DNA of 64,000 bases from Acidaminococcaceae bacterium (lineage in GTDB: Bacteria; Bacillota; Negativicutes; Acidaminococcales; Acidaminococcaceae): NCBI GenBank assembly GCA_017405945.1, contig JAFQZL010000059.1, positions 52,916 through 116,915 of the forward strand, read 5' to 3'. The notes below the pieces were generated by a model. The model was not told the DNA's origin, did no database searches, and saw only the letters and a list, made by a program, of their open reading frames with translations. Within the stretch, counting starts at the first letter, position 1. The number at the start of each line of letters is the position of its first letter. Below, piece after piece: positions 1 through 7,940 of this stretch. Position numbers and translations under genes: made by a program.

Positions 1-194
1 ACAGAGGTTTGTTTCTGCTGCTTGTTGTCTTTTTGTTTTGTTTTTTCCGAAGCAGCATAACTCTTCTCTTTATTCTGGCTCTCCGTGATCTTCGTCTGTG
101 ACGGTGCAGGCTGTGCCGCCTTCTTGCCGCCGCAGCCCAGGACCACGCTCAGCATCATGACAACCGCTAACGCAATCGCAAATACTTTTTTCAT
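1..194 (-). CDS. Partial lipoprotein, function unknown
   Basis: The first 64 residues are visible; the gene runs off the window start. It begins with a short basic n-region and a hydrophobic core ending in a lipobox (VVLGC, Cys about residue 21), so it should be exported, lipidated and membrane anchored. After the Cys the sequence is low-complexity and rich in Lys, Gln and Ser, as expected for a flexible tether. A strong GGAGGG ribosome site lies about 7 bases before the ATG. The function cannot be told because the body of the protein is missing. Confidence 0.7.
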   Translation of the reverse strand, partial: MKKVFAIALAVVMMLSVVLGCGGKKAAQPAPSQTKITESQNKEKSYAASEKTKQKDNKQQKQTS

Positions 195-295
195 TGAAAC
201 AGAGCCCTCCTTTGCTTTAGTGTAATATGATTCCGGGTACATTTCCCCGTCGCTATGCGACTTTCCTTACACTTTTAAAAACTTCCCGGAAAATC

Positions 296-1480
296 TTATA
301 TTTTCAGGTTTTCCAGCACATGTATGATCACCGGCCGGATTGCTTTCTCGTGTTCCGGTTTAAATACGAAGCCCAGCTCATACACCTTTCCATCCTTGAC
401 GAAGGTGTAACTTTCGTTGTTACTGCCACTGACTTCATAGGTCGCTTTCACACAGCTGTGTCCGCCGGCCGTAACGAACTCTCCCTTATAGCCTGCAGCC
501 GCGCCTTTCGTGTCGGCAGCGAGTTTTTGTTTCAGCCCGTCCAGCACCGCAGTCTTCTCAGTCTGCTGCAGGTTGTCAAGCGCCGGAGGCATGAACGCGA
601 ACTGCCCGGCGGGATAAGAGACCAGTCCCACCATGATGCTTTCGTTTCCGTAAACTTCCATGGTCATGCTGACTTCCGAAGGATCTTTCAGACTGATACA
701 GGAGGCCGGCACCTCTGTTGCAAGGGACGTCCCCTCAACACCGATCTTTTTCCAGACCTGGGATATCTCCACGCTCTCCATCCATTCCGGGATCCGTTCC
801 TGATATTCCGGGTAGAGTTTTTCGTCCATCATATACATCACCACGAACATCCGGTTCTGGGTGACAAAGACATATTCATCCCGCAGCAGCCTTCGCTTTC
901 CGTCTGTAGTCAGATTCGTGGATATCACATGGACTGCTTTCTGTCCTGCCAGCTCCACTTCCCCGCTGGTCAGTATCTTTTTGCCGTTAGCGCTGTCTTT
1001 CACACTGCTTTTTACAAGACGCAGGAAATCCTCACGGAACGCGTCTACCTGGAACGGCATCAGCGGGCCTTTTCCGTCAATAGCCGAAATATCGACAGCA
1101 AGGCGCAGCCCCTTCTCTTTGTTCTCTCCCCGCAGCACCGCTACCGGGTTGATACCCAGGGGATACAGCTCCAGTTCCGCCGGGATATACACACGGAATC
1201 CGTTCCCGGCGTCGGTAAAGGCCACCACGTCATCTCTGCCTGCCACAGGTTCCGTTACGGGAAACTTCTTTTCAGATTCCGCCGCTGCGGTATCTGCAGC
1301 CTGTGCGCCAGCGCTTTTAGTATCAGACTGCACTGTATCTGCAGCCTGTGTACCGACAGCTTTGCTTTCTGACTGCGCAGCCGGCGATGTCTGTTGTGCC
1401 TGCACTGTATTTCCTGAAACCACAGCCGGGGCCAGCATAAGCCAGACCGAAGCCATGGCAGTCATTAAAATTTTCAGCAA
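296..1480 (-). CDS. Secreted protein of unknown function
   Basis: About 394 residues. The N-terminus is a signal peptide with likely cleavage after TVQA, followed by a Ala/Gln/Thr/Ser-rich linker with a repeated AQAADT-type unit (near residues 30-65), then a folded domain to the C-terminus. I do not recognise the fold; the regular alternating strands resemble small secreted PsbP/DUF1795-like proteins, but this is a guess. The open frame extends to a TTG at 1516 without a ribosome site. A TTG at 1480 has AGGTGA just upstream, so I prefer that start. The gene stands alone between the lipoprotein and the next unknown gene. Confidence 0.72.
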   Translation of the reverse strand: MLKILMTAMASVWLMLAPAVVSGNTVQAQQTSPAAQSESKAVGTQAADTVQSDTKSAGAQAADTAAAESEKKFPVTEPVAGRDDVVAFTDAGNGFRVYIPAELELYPLGINPVAVLRGENKEKGLRLAVDISAIDGKGPLMPFQVDAFREDFLRLVKSSVKDSANGKKILTSGEVELAGQKAVHVISTNLTTDGKRRLLRDEYVFVTQNRMFVVMYMMDEKLYPEYQERIPEWMESVEISQVWKKIGVEGTSLATEVPASCISLKDPSEVSMTMEVYGNESIMVGLVSYPAGQFAFMPPALDNLQQTEKTAVLDGLKQKLAADTKGAAAGYKGEFVTAGGHSCVKATYEVSGSNNESYTFVKDGKVYELGFVFKPEHEKAIRPVIIHVLENLKI

Positions 1481-1582
1481 CTTGTCACCTGCTTTCCCGA
1501 TGATTCGCTTTTCCAATGATCTATAAACATATATATAACAAATCTGTTGTAAAAGTGTGTCTTTTTCAGTCGTTTTGCAAAA

Positions 1583-2260
1583 TTATTCTTCGTCAGCAGT
1601 TTTATCTGCCACCTCTTCCAGCGTGAACAGAATGCTCTGGCCGTGCTGCTTCCAATACGGCGCAAGCACGTTAGACATGATGGAATTGACCGTGCCCTGG
1701 TCCATGGGTTCAAACACACCCTCAAAAATCAGGTTGAAACGGTCCAGCAACAACTGCATGGTCAGTGTGTTATATACGATGCCCATAGTCCTTTCATCCA
1801 CATACAGCGGCAGGTATCCGTTTTGCTGAAACGCTTCCCGGGCCGCATTTTCATCGGTGCGCTGTTCAATCTGGTCAGCAATGTGCTGGGGCAGCAGCGT
1901 TTCCGTAATCTCCAGCTGCCTGTGCTGAACGATACCGACCCTCGTCCGCATTTCTTCTTTCTGCTCAGGGGTCATGGGCTCGTCCCCTTTCCGGTCCGCC
2001 ATATCTTCCTTCAGCATGGCTTCCATGGCGTCCAGTTCTTCTTTCAGATACTGGTACAGCATCAGGGACCCGGAAGGTACCATGAATCCCCTGATGGCGA
2101 TGGGCTGCAGCAGCGACATATTTTCCGTAAACTGTTTCAGCATTTTCGCCACGTCTTCAATGGCCTTTCTGTCCTTTCCCTGGTTTAAAAAATCCTGCAT
2201 ATAGGAAGGCTGTACGATCTGTTCTACGATTCGCTTTACATATTTTTCTGCCTGATGCAA
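1583..2260 (-). CDS. Hypothetical protein, mostly helical
   Basis: About 225 residues, no signal peptide or membrane segment, rich in Glu, Gln, Met and Leu, predicted largely helical and cytoplasmic. It resembles no family I can name. The longest frame starts at GTG 2290, but the TTG at 2260 is preceded at good distance by GGGGGTG and I take it as the start (MHQAEKYVKRI). It is followed by the secreted protein on the same strand about 100 bases on; whether they share a transcript is not clear. Confidence 0.68.
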   Translation of the reverse strand: MHQAEKYVKRIVEQIVQPSYMQDFLNQGKDRKAIEDVAKMLKQFTENMSLLQPIAIRGFMVPSGSLMLYQYLKEELDAMEAMLKEDMADRKGDEPMTPEQKEEMRTRVGIVQHRQLEITETLLPQHIADQIEQRTDENAAREAFQQNGYLPLYVDERTMGIVYNTLTMQLLLDRFNLIFEGVFEPMDQGTVNSIMSNVLAPYWKQHGQSILFTLEEVADKTADEE

Positions 2261-2372
2261 GCAGCACACCCCCACTGTTCTGTCCGGCACCGTTCAAAAG
2301 CAGCCGGCCTGTACCTGCTTTTCTTTTCCGGTCCCGTTATTAATTCACACCGTTATTGTAACATAAAAGAAT

Positions 2373-2406
2373 GCCTCTGTCATTGCGAAAAACGCAGGAC
2401 AGAGGC
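2373..2406 (-). terminator. Hairpin, probable terminator after fumarase genes
   Basis: A 9-bp perfect stem (GCCTCTGTC / GACAGAGGC) encloses a smaller TGCG/CGCA stem. On the minus strand it is followed by ATTCTTTTATG. It lies about 100 bases past the fumarase beta stop codon, so it probably ends that operon. Confidence 0.55.
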
Positions 2407-2507
2407 TGATTCATTTTATTGGTTTTCACGCGCAGATGAATTATATACGCGCTACGCTGTTATAAATAAAAAACAGAAGATGCCGGGTACACCGGACACG
2501 CGATTTT

Positions 2508-3071
2508 TTATTTCAGAAGATCCGCGTATTTGGCAATTTCCTGCTTGTACACGTCGTTGCCTTCGATGTCAATGCCCACGATGGCAGGGAAATCCACCAC
2601 TTCGTAACAGCGGATGGCTTCCGGTCCCAGATCTTCAAAGGCGATCATTTCTTCGCTGCGGATGGACTGGGAGATAACGGCCGCCGCTCCGCCGATGGCA
2701 ACGAAATATACTGCATGATGTTTTTTGCAGGCTTCCACTACCGCATCATTGCGGAAGCCTTTGCCGATCATGCCTTTCATGCCCTGCTCGATCATGGTTG
2801 GAGTGTATTTGTCCATGCGGCCGCTGGTGGTGGGGCCGGCGCTGCCCACTACTTCACCCGGTTTGGTAGGTGAAGGACCCACATAATAAATCACGTTGCC
2901 TTTTACATCGAATGGCAGCGCTTCCCCCCGGCCCAGCGCTTCGTACATACGCTTGTGGGCTGCGTCCCGGGCAGTATAGATGGGGCCCGTGATCCGGACA
3001 AAATCACCGGCGTGCAGATCCTTTACGGTGTCTTCGGTCAACGGCGTGGTAATGTATTTGATCTCGCTCAT
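2508..3071 (-). CDS. fumB: Fumarate hydratase class I, beta subunit
   Basis: 187 residues, the usual size of the beta (C-terminal) half of two-subunit iron-sulfur fumarases, which interconvert fumarate and malate in the cytoplasm. The family hallmark GPTTSGRMDKYTP is present near residues 79-92. A GGAGGAGG ribosome site precedes the ATG. It follows the alpha subunit after 15 bases, so the two are co-translated. In a fermentative Negativicute the pair would feed fumarate respiration or a reductive succinate pathway. L-tartrate dehydratase beta is a close relative and cannot be excluded by sequence alone. Confidence 0.9.
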   Translation of the reverse strand: MSEIKYITTPLTEDTVKDLHAGDFVRITGPIYTARDAAHKRMYEALGRGEALPFDVKGNVIYYVGPSPTKPGEVVGSAGPTTSGRMDKYTPTMIEQGMKGMIGKGFRNDAVVEACKKHHAVYFVAIGGAAAVISQSIRSEEMIAFEDLGPEAIRCYEVVDFPAIVGIDIEGNDVYKQEIAKYADLLK

Positions 3072-3086
3072 GATGTTACCTCCTCC

Positions 3087-3932
3087 TCAAATAGTCGTTT
3101 CGGAACGGCGGGCCGCATGACAGTTAAAGATTACTGCGCAGGGCATGCCGCCGATATGAGTGGGAGCGTATTCCACGTTCACAGCCAGCGCCGTGGTCTT
3201 GCCGCCCAGGCCGGCAGGGCCTACGCCTGTCTTGTTCACCAGCGCCAGCAGGTCGTCTTCCAGTTTCGCATATTCGGGGTTGGCGTTATGTTCGCCAATC
3301 TTGCGGGCCAGGGCATATTTTGCCAGCTCCGTGGCTTTTTCCGCGTTGCCGCCCACGCCTACGCCAACCGTTACCGGCGGACAGGGGTTGGGACCCGCGG
3401 TCCGGACTGCTTCCAGCACAAAGCTGATGATGCCTTCCAATCCGTCGGCCGGTTTCAGCATGCGAAGCTGTGACATATTCTCGCTGCCGCAACCTTTGGG
3501 CAAAATCACCAGATGCACCTTATCCCCCGGCACAATCCGGCAGTGGATAATGGCAGGGGTATTGTCCTGCGTGTTTTTGCGCAGGAAAACGGGATCGTCT
3601 ACGGAAGATTTACGCAGATAGCCTTCGGTGTAACCTTTGGCCACGCCGGCATGGATGGCTTCCCACAGGTCGCCGCCGGTAAAATGCACTTCCTGCCCGA
3701 TATCGATGTAGACCACGGTAAGACCCGTGTCCTGGCACAGGGGCACCTGTTTCTTATTGGCCAGCTTCGCGTTTTCGATAATGGTGTCCAAAACCTGGCA
3801 GCCTAACGGGGAAATTTCTTCTTTCCGGGCGGCTTCCAGTTTTTTCAGAACACCTTCCGGCAGGTTGTTACAGGAATCGATGCAGCATTCCGCTACCGCC
3901 CGGGTCACTTCTTTTACGTCGATGTCTCTCAT
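3087..3932 (-). CDS. fumA: Fumarate hydratase class I, alpha subunit
   Basis: 281 residues, matching the alpha (Fe-S binding) half of oxygen-sensitive fumarases. Three cysteines expected to bind the [4Fe-4S] cluster are in place: C66 in PLCQDTG, C148 in PKGCGSEN and C184 in GPNPCPP. The ribosome site AAGGAGGG lies upstream of the ATG. It is first in a two-gene operon with the beta subunit. The tartrate dehydratase alpha family is the main alternative; the fumarase call rests on overall likeness and on the lack of tartrate genes nearby. Confidence 0.9.
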   Translation of the reverse strand: MRDIDVKEVTRAVAECCIDSCNNLPEGVLKKLEAARKEEISPLGCQVLDTIIENAKLANKKQVPLCQDTGLTVVYIDIGQEVHFTGGDLWEAIHAGVAKGYTEGYLRKSSVDDPVFLRKNTQDNTPAIIHCRIVPGDKVHLVILPKGCGSENMSQLRMLKPADGLEGIISFVLEAVRTAGPNPCPPVTVGVGVGGNAEKATELAKYALARKIGEHNANPEYAKLEDDLLALVNKTGVGPAGLGGKTTALAVNVEYAPTHIGGMPCAVIFNCHAARRSETTI

Positions 3933-4026
3933 GTGGGTGATCCCTCCTTATATTGTTTTTTAATTCCGTTCAATATGTTGCGATACAGTCTGCAAGTTAC
4001 TGCAGCGCTGAAAAAGCTGTGTTTCC

Positions 4027-4515
4027 TCACACTTCCATAAACTCTACTGCCGGCATCTGCCCTCTGTTTAACGTTAAAATGGCAAAGCTTCCCCTGTTTC
4101 TCCCCCTGGGCCGGGCCGGACTGCCGGGATTCAGCAGCCAGATGCCGTTCACCTGTTTAAATACGGAGACGTGGGTGTGCCCGAAGATCACGATATCCTG
4201 TTCCAGGTTCTGTCCCCACCAGGCCAGCTCGTTGATTTCCCGCGTTTCCCCCATGTAGAGATGCCCATGGGTGACCCAGATTTTGTATCCTTCGATATTC
4301 AGAAAGCAGTCCGGATTGACCTCTACCGGACCCCGCATCACATCGCAGTTTCCGGAAACCGCATATACCTGCTGGTTCGCCATATTGTGCAGCGCGTTGG
4401 CATCCATGGCGTAATCGCCGCAATGGATCCAGCATTCCACGGGTGGCGCTGCGGCCAGTACTTTCCGTATGGAAGCCATGCTGCCGTGAGTATCACTGAT
4501 AATTCCTATTTTCAT
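4027..4515 (-). CDS. YfcE/MJ0936-type metallophosphoesterase
   Basis: 162 residues with every motif of the calcineurin-like family in order: SDTHG (7-11), HCGDY (31-35), GNCD (55-58), THGH (82-85) and GHTH (111-114), the ligands of a two-metal centre. Members hydrolyse phosphodiesters in vitro; physiological substrates are generally unknown. It follows the XTP/dITP pyrophosphatase by about 48 bases. That pairing (rdgB with yfcE-like) is common in Firmicutes and suggests a joint operon. The ribosome site is weak. Confidence 0.88.
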   Translation of the reverse strand: MKIGIISDTHGSMASIRKVLAAAPPVECWIHCGDYAMDANALHNMANQQVYAVSGNCDVMRGPVEVNPDCFLNIEGYKIWVTHGHLYMGETREINELAWWGQNLEQDIVIFGHTHVSVFKQVNGIWLLNPGSPARPRGRNRGSFAILTLNRGQMPAVEFMEV

Positions 4516-4563
4516 ATTCTTTTTACGAGACCTTTTATCGTATCCTGTCGTTAATTACCTGAT

Positions 4564-5244
4564 TTACATTTGCTGTTCAGCCTTGCCATTCGCCTGCTGC
4601 TCCTGCTGCGCTTTTTTTCCACGCTTGTCCTGCCGTTTGCCACCGTTCCTGTTATTGGCAGTTTTCTTCCACATGGCGATCAGCTTGCTTACAGCCTTGC
4701 CCCGGTGGCTGATCTCGTTTTTCTCTTCCGGTGTGGCTTCCCCCAGGCCTTTGTGCAGTTCTGTAGACCAGAACAGCGGGTCGTAACCGAAGCCGTTGTC
4801 TCCCAGCGGTTCGTGCAGCAGCATGCCTTCGCAGCTGCCGTCCGTCTCCGCCACGATCCGGCCGGAAGGATTCGATACCGCCAGCGCGCAACGGAACCGG
4901 CAGGTACGGGTGATCTGGAATTTCATCTGCTGCAAAAGCAGGTCGTTGTTCTCTTTGTCTGTAGCTTCGTCGCCGGCAAAACGCGCGCTGCGCACGCCGG
5001 GTGCGCCATCCAGCGCTTTAACTTCCAGCCCGCTGTCATCCGCGAGACAGAATTCTTTTAAATTCTTCGCATAGTAAGCTGCCTTGATTTTGGCATTCGC
5101 CGCAAAGGTCCTGCCGTTTTCGTTAGGCGGCGGCAGCGGCGGATAATCCGCCAGACATTTCAGCTCAACGGGCAGATCTTTAAACATTTCCTTAAATTCA
5201 TCCAGCTTCCCCAGATTGGAAGTGGCAATCACCAGTGTTCCCAT
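4564..5244 (-). CDS. rdgB: XTP/dITP pyrophosphatase with basic tail
   Basis: About 226 residues. It belongs to the Ham1/RdgB family, which cleaves non-canonical purine nucleoside triphosphates (XTP, dITP) to monophosphates and keeps them out of DNA and RNA. Motifs: SNLGK near the start, DDSGLEV (about 69-75), GVRSARFAG and the C-terminal ISHRGKA. A frame extends five codons further to ATG 5259, but AGGAGGA lies right before the ATG at 5244, which fixes the start. The fold should end near residue 197. The last 25-30 residues are a Lys/Gln/Asn-rich tail not usual for the family. Confidence 0.92.
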   Translation of the reverse strand: MGTLVIATSNLGKLDEFKEMFKDLPVELKCLADYPPLPPPNENGRTFAANAKIKAAYYAKNLKEFCLADDSGLEVKALDGAPGVRSARFAGDEATDKENNDLLLQQMKFQITRTCRFRCALAVSNPSGRIVAETDGSCEGMLLHEPLGDNGFGYDPLFWSTELHKGLGEATPEEKNEISHRGKAVSKLIAMWKKTANNRNGGKRQDKRGKKAQQEQQANGKAEQQM

Positions 5245-5284
5245 GCGTTCCTCCTGCATGTATCAAAACATGAATTCCCGGGTC

Positions 5285-5335
5285 AGGAAAAGACTTCGCA
5301 AAACCGTTCACGATGTTTTGCCCGTGTCTTTTCCT
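5285..5335 (-). terminator. Long nested inverted repeat, possible terminator
   Basis: Outer arms AGGAAAAGAC (5285-5294) and GTCTTTTCCT (5326-5335) are perfectly complementary, as are inner arms GCAAAAC (5298-5304) and GTTTTGC (5315-5321). It lies between the 175-residue membrane protein and rdgB. There is no clear U-run after it on the minus strand, so it could equally be an mRNA-stabilising or attenuating structure. Confidence 0.4.
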
Positions 5336-5355
5336 TACCTGCAAATCTCAGTCTG

Positions 5356-5883
5356 TTAAATCAATTTCTGCAGTTCTTCTTTTGTCAGCAGAATATTTTC
5401 TTTATTGTGGAACAGTTCCATCCGTCCCCGGCGCTCCACATACAGGGCGAATTCCACATCCGGTATCCCCAGCAGCGCTTCTTCGGCAGTCTTTTTGCCG
5501 TTGCGCGGCGTCACCTCAAAGGTCACGGTCAGGTGACCTTTCTCTCCCGGAGGCACCAGGCGCGCTTCAAAGTAATCGTCGGTACGGGGCGCGGCCGGAT
5601 GATTCACCCTGGCCCGCATCAGCGCGCCGTTGTACTGTTCGTCCGGCAGATAGATACGGACAAAGGCGTCCAGAAAGATTCCTTCATCGCGGCTTTTGTT
5701 ATCATATGGCACATCTACGCTGAACTCGATTTTGTCTTCTGTTTTGGAAACCAACTTTGCCTGCGTGCGTTTTTCTTTATAAAACACCAGCAGTTTATCG
5801 GCCGCGGCATGTTTGGAGATCAGCTGCAGCGTAAACAGGATCACCAGTACGATCAGTACCAGAATAATGCCTACTACTATCAT
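5356..5883 (-). CDS. Single-pass membrane protein, unknown
   Basis: 175 residues. One strongly hydrophobic segment spans about residues 2-24, with the remaining 150 residues polar and probably on one side of the membrane as an all-beta-like domain. Not recognised. Its ATG overlaps the stop of the upstream CofE-like gene by 4 bases (ATGA-type), so translation is coupled and the two proteins probably work together. A nested hairpin follows the gene. Confidence 0.75.
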   Translation of the reverse strand: MIVVGIILVLIVLVILFTLQLISKHAAADKLLVFYKEKRTQAKLVSKTEDKIEFSVDVPYDNKSRDEGIFLDAFVRIYLPDEQYNGALMRARVNHPAAPRTDDYFEARLVPPGEKGHLTVTFEVTPRNGKKTAEEALLGIPDVEFALYVERRGRMELFHNKENILLTKEELQKLI

Positions 5884-6536
5884 GTTCTGTCCCCCTTACG
5901 CCCTGCGTAATTTTTGATGATACAGATTGGCGTTTTCTGGCTGGCGTTGCCGAAGGGGTTGTCGATCAGGATTTTGGACACTTTGTCCGGATCCACCCCG
6001 TCAGTCCAGCCGATGATGGCCGCCCGCTTCAGATCGTTCACATCGGCGATGACCGCGCCGTAGACACCGCAGGTCTCTTTCATTTCCTTCACGACTTTGA
6101 AAGGTTCCTTCGGTCCGTACACGATATGTTTGTCATACGGCGGCATGGTTCCCGTCACGTCATCGATGAGCCGCGCCTGATACCCTGCCATCTGGTAGAA
6201 TACGCCTTTTTTCCCCAGCAGCTTGGTCACCGCGCCCACAATAAAGGCCCACAGCACCTTTGCGTTGCTTTCCGTATCGATAAGCGCCTGCATGCAGTAC
6301 CAGCCGCTGATGCTCCCGTAAGATGGAAAGAAATGGCACAGGGTTTTGGCCAGAAAGCCCGGTTTGAATTCCTCGCAGCGCATGGCCATCCCCTGGGTGA
6401 TCGCCACCACGCTTTCCGCCGCGCAGATCACGTCGTCCGGTCCGTATTTGCCTTTGCCGTATTCCTTTACCGCTTCCACGATATCGTCCCGGGAAGTCAG
6501 GATACGCGTGGGCACCGGTATAATTTCATATTCCAT
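5880..6536 (-). CDS. CofE-like F420-0:gamma-glutamyl ligase family protein
   Basis: About 218 residues. The sequence resembles the CofE/FbiB ligase family (PF01996), which adds glutamate to coenzyme F420-0: the N-terminal IIPVPTRIL, the AAESVVAITQG segment and the late IIGWTDGVDPDKVSK stretch are family-like. Many Firmicutes that do not make F420 carry such homologues and their reaction is unknown. No other F420 gene is visible here. A TTG seven codons upstream is possible, but AAGAGGTG sits in front of the ATG at 6536. The 4-base overlap with the following membrane protein suggests a functional pair. Confidence 0.75.
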   Translation of the reverse strand: MEYEIIPVPTRILTSRDDIVEAVKEYGKGKYGPDDVICAAESVVAITQGMAMRCEEFKPGFLAKTLCHFFPSYGSISGWYCMQALIDTESNAKVLWAFIVGAVTKLLGKKGVFYQMAGYQARLIDDVTGTMPPYDKHIVYGPKEPFKVVKEMKETCGVYGAVIADVNDLKRAAIIGWTDGVDPDKVSKILIDNPFGNASQKTPICIIKNYAGRKGDRT

Positions 6537-6570
6537 GAATACACACACCTCTTGCAATAATTGTTTATTA

Positions 6571-6993
6571 TCAGATCTCTCCGGCTTTTTCCTTCAGATA
6601 GAGCGCGTTGATCCTGTCGAACCATTCTGCCGGAAGCCGGACTATTTTCCCGTGTTTATCTGTAAAAACATTGGTAGTCGTGCCTTCCACAAAAACCGTG
6701 CCGTTGTTTGCGTCAACCACTTTATACGCAAAAACCATCTTGGCCCGGTTAAACTCCTGCATGGTAGTCTGCACTTCGTATTCGTCGTCAAAGCGGGAAG
6801 AATGTTTGTATTTCACATTGAGCTCCCGGATGGGAAACACGATGCCGTCATCCATCATCCGGTTCAGGTCCACGCCGCAGACGCGCAGCCAGGCCACCCT
6901 CCCCATCTCCATCCAGGGAAGGTAATTGGCGTGGTAAACCACTGCCATCAGGTCCGTTTCCCCAAACCGGACCCGGTCACGAATTGCAATCAT
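6571..6993 (-). CDS. Acyl-CoA thioesterase, 4HBT hotdog family (YbgC/FadM-like)
   Basis: 140 residues, the normal length of a single hotdog domain. The YbgC signature is clear: ETDLMAVVYHANYLPWMEMG (about 12-31), whose Asp and the HxNY segment form the active site for hydrolysis of acyl-CoA thioesters. The ribosome site GGAGG is strong. It is followed by the CofE-like gene after 34 bases and may head that small operon. The acyl substrate cannot be told from sequence. Confidence 0.88.
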   Translation of the reverse strand: MIAIRDRVRFGETDLMAVVYHANYLPWMEMGRVAWLRVCGVDLNRMMDDGIVFPIRELNVKYKHSSRFDDEYEVQTTMQEFNRAKMVFAYKVVDANNGTVFVEGTTTNVFTDKHGKIVRLPAEWFDRINALYLKEKAGEI

Positions 6994-7141
6994 AAAATCC
7001 TCCGGAAACTGTCAGGGCAGCACGCCGTCTCATTTGAGCAATGTTTCCTTACGTTGTGTTTCCCTGAATAATCACAGTTGTTATCCTGCAAAATTACCAT
7101 AATATTATATCAAATATTCCATCGTTTGTACACATATTCTG

Positions 7142-7828
7142 TTATTCTACGCGCACCACTGTCAATATCCCGTCCTGTATTCTGAATTTGATTTCCTTAC
7201 CCGCAAAACCGAAACCGTATACCCTTTCCGGGTCATTCTGATAATGAGGCACCGGGTTTTCTTCCAGCACACCCAGCAGCGCTTCTCTTTTTTCTTCCGG
7301 AACCATCTCCAGTAACTCTTTTGGAAAAACAACCTGAAGTCTTTGATAAACTACCTGGCCGGCAAAGCCGTCTGCCGCGTCCGGATGGGAATCCACACAG
7401 GCCAGGTAGGGCTTGATATCCAGAATCGGCGTGCCGTCCATCAGGTCCGCCCCGCTTACAAAAATCACCGGGCCCTTCGGCGTATCTAATTCAATCTTCC
7501 TGATTTTTACAGAAGAAAGACCGATGGCGTTGGGACGGAAGGGAGAACGTGTCGCGAACACACCCACCCGTTTATTGCCTCCCAGCCGGGGCGGACGCAC
7601 CGTCGCAGACCAGTTGCTCCGCACCGCCTCAGAGAATTGCCAGATGATCCATAAATGAGAAAAACCTTCCAGACCGCGAAACGCTTCCGGCTGGGCAAAC
7701 TCCTTTTCAAACTCAATGCGCGCTTCCAGCGCGTCCACGATTCCGCTCTGCCGCGGCACCCCGAACTTGCTGACAAAATCCGTGCGGATGTGGCCGATGA
7801 TTTTTACCGGGAATAACTCTGTTGCCAT
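7142..7828 (-). CDS. trmO: tRNA (t6A37) N6-methyltransferase TrmO
   Basis: 228 residues. TrmO (formerly YaeB/TsaA) methylates N6 of threonylcarbamoyladenosine at position 37 of threonine tRNAs using S-adenosylmethionine. The family signature is complete: PPRLGGNKRVGVFATRSPFR (about 79-98) followed by PNAIGLS, and later DGTPILDIKPYL. A C-terminal part of about 70 residues includes RVYGFGFAGKEIKF, seen in the longer bacterial form. Ribosome site AAAGGA before the ATG. It appears to be a single gene behind the terminator of the large secreted protein. Confidence 0.93.
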   Translation of the reverse strand: MATELFPVKIIGHIRTDFVSKFGVPRQSGIVDALEARIEFEKEFAQPEAFRGLEGFSHLWIIWQFSEAVRSNWSATVRPPRLGGNKRVGVFATRSPFRPNAIGLSSVKIRKIELDTPKGPVIFVSGADLMDGTPILDIKPYLACVDSHPDAADGFAGQVVYQRLQVVFPKELLEMVPEEKREALLGVLEENPVPHYQNDPERVYGFGFAGKEIKFRIQDGILTVVRVE

Positions 7829-7892
7829 GTTTCTGTCCTTTCAAAATTTGTCGAGGTATTAGAGAGTTGAGTAAAACATTGTACTTACATAA

Positions 7893-7920
7893 AAGCAGCC
7901 TGCCATATGGCAAGCTGCTT
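7893..7920 (-). terminator. Rho-independent terminator
   Basis: A 12-pair stem with one mismatch (AAGCAGCTTGCC / GGCAGGCTGCTT on the minus strand, loop ATAT) is followed by TTTT. It directly follows the stop codon of the 493-residue secreted protein. Confidence 0.8.
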
Positions 7921-7940
7921 ATAGTAGTTTCCTGTTCAAC

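Noticed and set aside
227..1372. Long plus-strand frames opposite the secreted protein and other genes
   Set aside because: They mirror real minus-strand genes, lack ribosome sites and show no family likeness.
2480..2492. Short CCGG-based inverted repeat after fumarase beta
   Set aside because: Only 4-bp arms; likely chance.
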